Shown here piece after piece: positions 4,891-5,346 of a stretch of DNA of 5,346 nt. The stretch is taken from the NCBI GenBank assembly GCA_003243865.1, contig QHBQ01000331.1:1-5346 (forward strand). Reading direction: 5' to 3'. The stretch is from Candidatus Chloroheliales bacterium. Lineage in GTDB: Bacteria > Chloroflexota > Chloroflexia > QHBQ01. How positions within the stretch are numbered: the first letter of the stretch is position 1; each line of letters starts with the position of its first letter. Under the pieces are notes generated by a model. It saw only the letters and a program-made list of their open reading frames with translations. It was not told the DNA's origin and searched no databases. The position numbers and the translations under genes were made by a program.

Positions 4891-5346
4891 CTAGCGTTCG
4901 CCCTGCCCGTAATACTTATAGTAGTCGCGCTCAAGCTGGGCGTTGTTCAGCACCACGCCGAGGATGTTGGCGCCCACCTTCTCCAGCATCGTCTTCGCCC
5001 GCCGCGCCAAGTCGCGCCTGGTGTGACCGGCGTTGATGACCAGCAGCACGCCGTCCACTTGCGGAGCTAGCACCGCCGCGTCAGTCACGGCGATAATCGG
5101 CGGGGAGTCGAGCAGCAGGAAGTCGGCCTCCCCCTTCAGTGCGGTGATCACCTCTTGCATCCGCCGTGAGCCGAGCAACTCCGCCGCGTTGGGCGGGAGC
5201 GGGCCGCTGGATAGCAGCATCAGGTTTGGCTCCAGGGTCTGTTGCAAGGGTGGGGTGGCGGCCGCGTTGGCATCGAGTACCATGCTGGTCAGCCCCTGCT
5301 CGTTGGACAGCCCGAACAGCTTATGCAGGCTGGGGCGGCGCAGGTC
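4891..5346 (-). CDS. Polysaccharide-biosynthesis tyrosine autokinase (CpsD/Wzc type), C-terminal part, cut by the window edge
   Basis: This bacterial tyrosine kinase normally phosphorylates itself and controls chain length and export of capsular or exopolysaccharide. The frame stays open to the window edge and begins DLRRPSLHKLFGLSNEQGLTS. DLRRP is the end of the Walker A' motif, so the Walker A P-loop and any membrane-spanning Wzz domain lie outside. An internal ATG at 5281-5283 is not the true start. PNLMLLSSGPLPPNAAELLGS and RRMQEVI are typical of the family, and FLLLDSPPIIAVTDA is Walker B with its catalytic Asp. VDGVLLVINAGHTRRDLARRA and LGVVLNNAQ follow. The tail RDYYKYYGQGER has four tyrosines, matching the Tyr cluster that is autophosphorylated in these kinases. 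The gene lies upstream of glgB on the same strand with a 145-base gap, but a functional link is not shown. A ParA/MinD-like ATPase is less likely because of the Tyr tail. Confidence 0.92.
   Translation of the reverse strand, partial: DLRRPSLHKLFGLSNEQGLTSMVLDANAAATPPLQQTLEPNLMLLSSGPLPPNAAELLGSRRMQEVITALKGEADFLLLDSPPIIAVTDAAVLAPQVDGVLLVINAGHTRRDLARRAKTMLEKVGANILGVVLNNAQLERDYYKYYGQGER

Noticed and set aside
5281..5283. ATG as the start of a short 130-residue kinase
   Set aside because: The frame continues upstream to the window edge with DLRRP, a core motif of the family, so the gene is longer and only cut by the window.

Overview
The window looks like GC-rich chromosomal DNA from a free-living bacterium. 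The long GlgB with a duplicated N-terminal region, the CpsD/Wzc-type tyrosine kinase, the AT-rich heptamer repeats and the short C/G-rich palindromes inserted in frame into genes would suit a filamentous Chloroflexota genome. That assignment is inference, because no phylogenetic marker is present. No phage, transposase, CRISPR, tRNA or rRNA is visible.

Layout, left to right. At 1-33 there may be the last ten codons of an upstream plus-strand gene. A repeat-rich promoter region follows, with GATTAAG-type heptamers at 34-54 and their inverse complement at 108-128. It ends in a perfect TATAAT box placed so that transcription would begin at or very near the ATG of a 94-residue, three-helix membrane protein (150-434). 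Next comes a 90-bp nested palindrome (463-552), bounded by TTA on both sides, which resembles a MITE. Then comes an ABC-type amino-acid-binding protein gene (580-1437). Its N-terminus is encoded by four tandem ATTCACC heptamers, and it carries an in-frame palindromic insert near its 3' end. Fifteen bases after its stop, behind a strong Shine-Dalgarno, lies a DUF2283 protein of 75 residues (1453-1680). It has no ATG, GTG or TTG start; the expected first codon is ACG.

On the minus strand, glgB (1,4-alpha-glucan branching enzyme, 2502-4745) and a GNAT acetyltransferase (1554-2474, TTG start) lie 27 bases apart and are probably co-transcribed. The acetyltransferase runs into the convergent DUF2283 gene and overlaps it by 127 bp. 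At the right edge, also on the minus strand, is the C-terminal half of a polysaccharide-biosynthesis tyrosine autokinase (4891 to beyond 5346), ending in a Tyr-rich tail.

The genes do not form one obvious pathway. GlgB points to glycogen storage, the kinase to exopolysaccharide export, and the binding protein to amino-acid uptake or sensing, without its permease or ATPase here. I see no convincing new multi-gene system. The points worth attention are the DUF2283 gene with an ACG start, its antisense overlap with the acetyltransferase, one family of palindromic element read through in two different frames in two genes, and heptamer repeats sitting in a promoter and in a start region.
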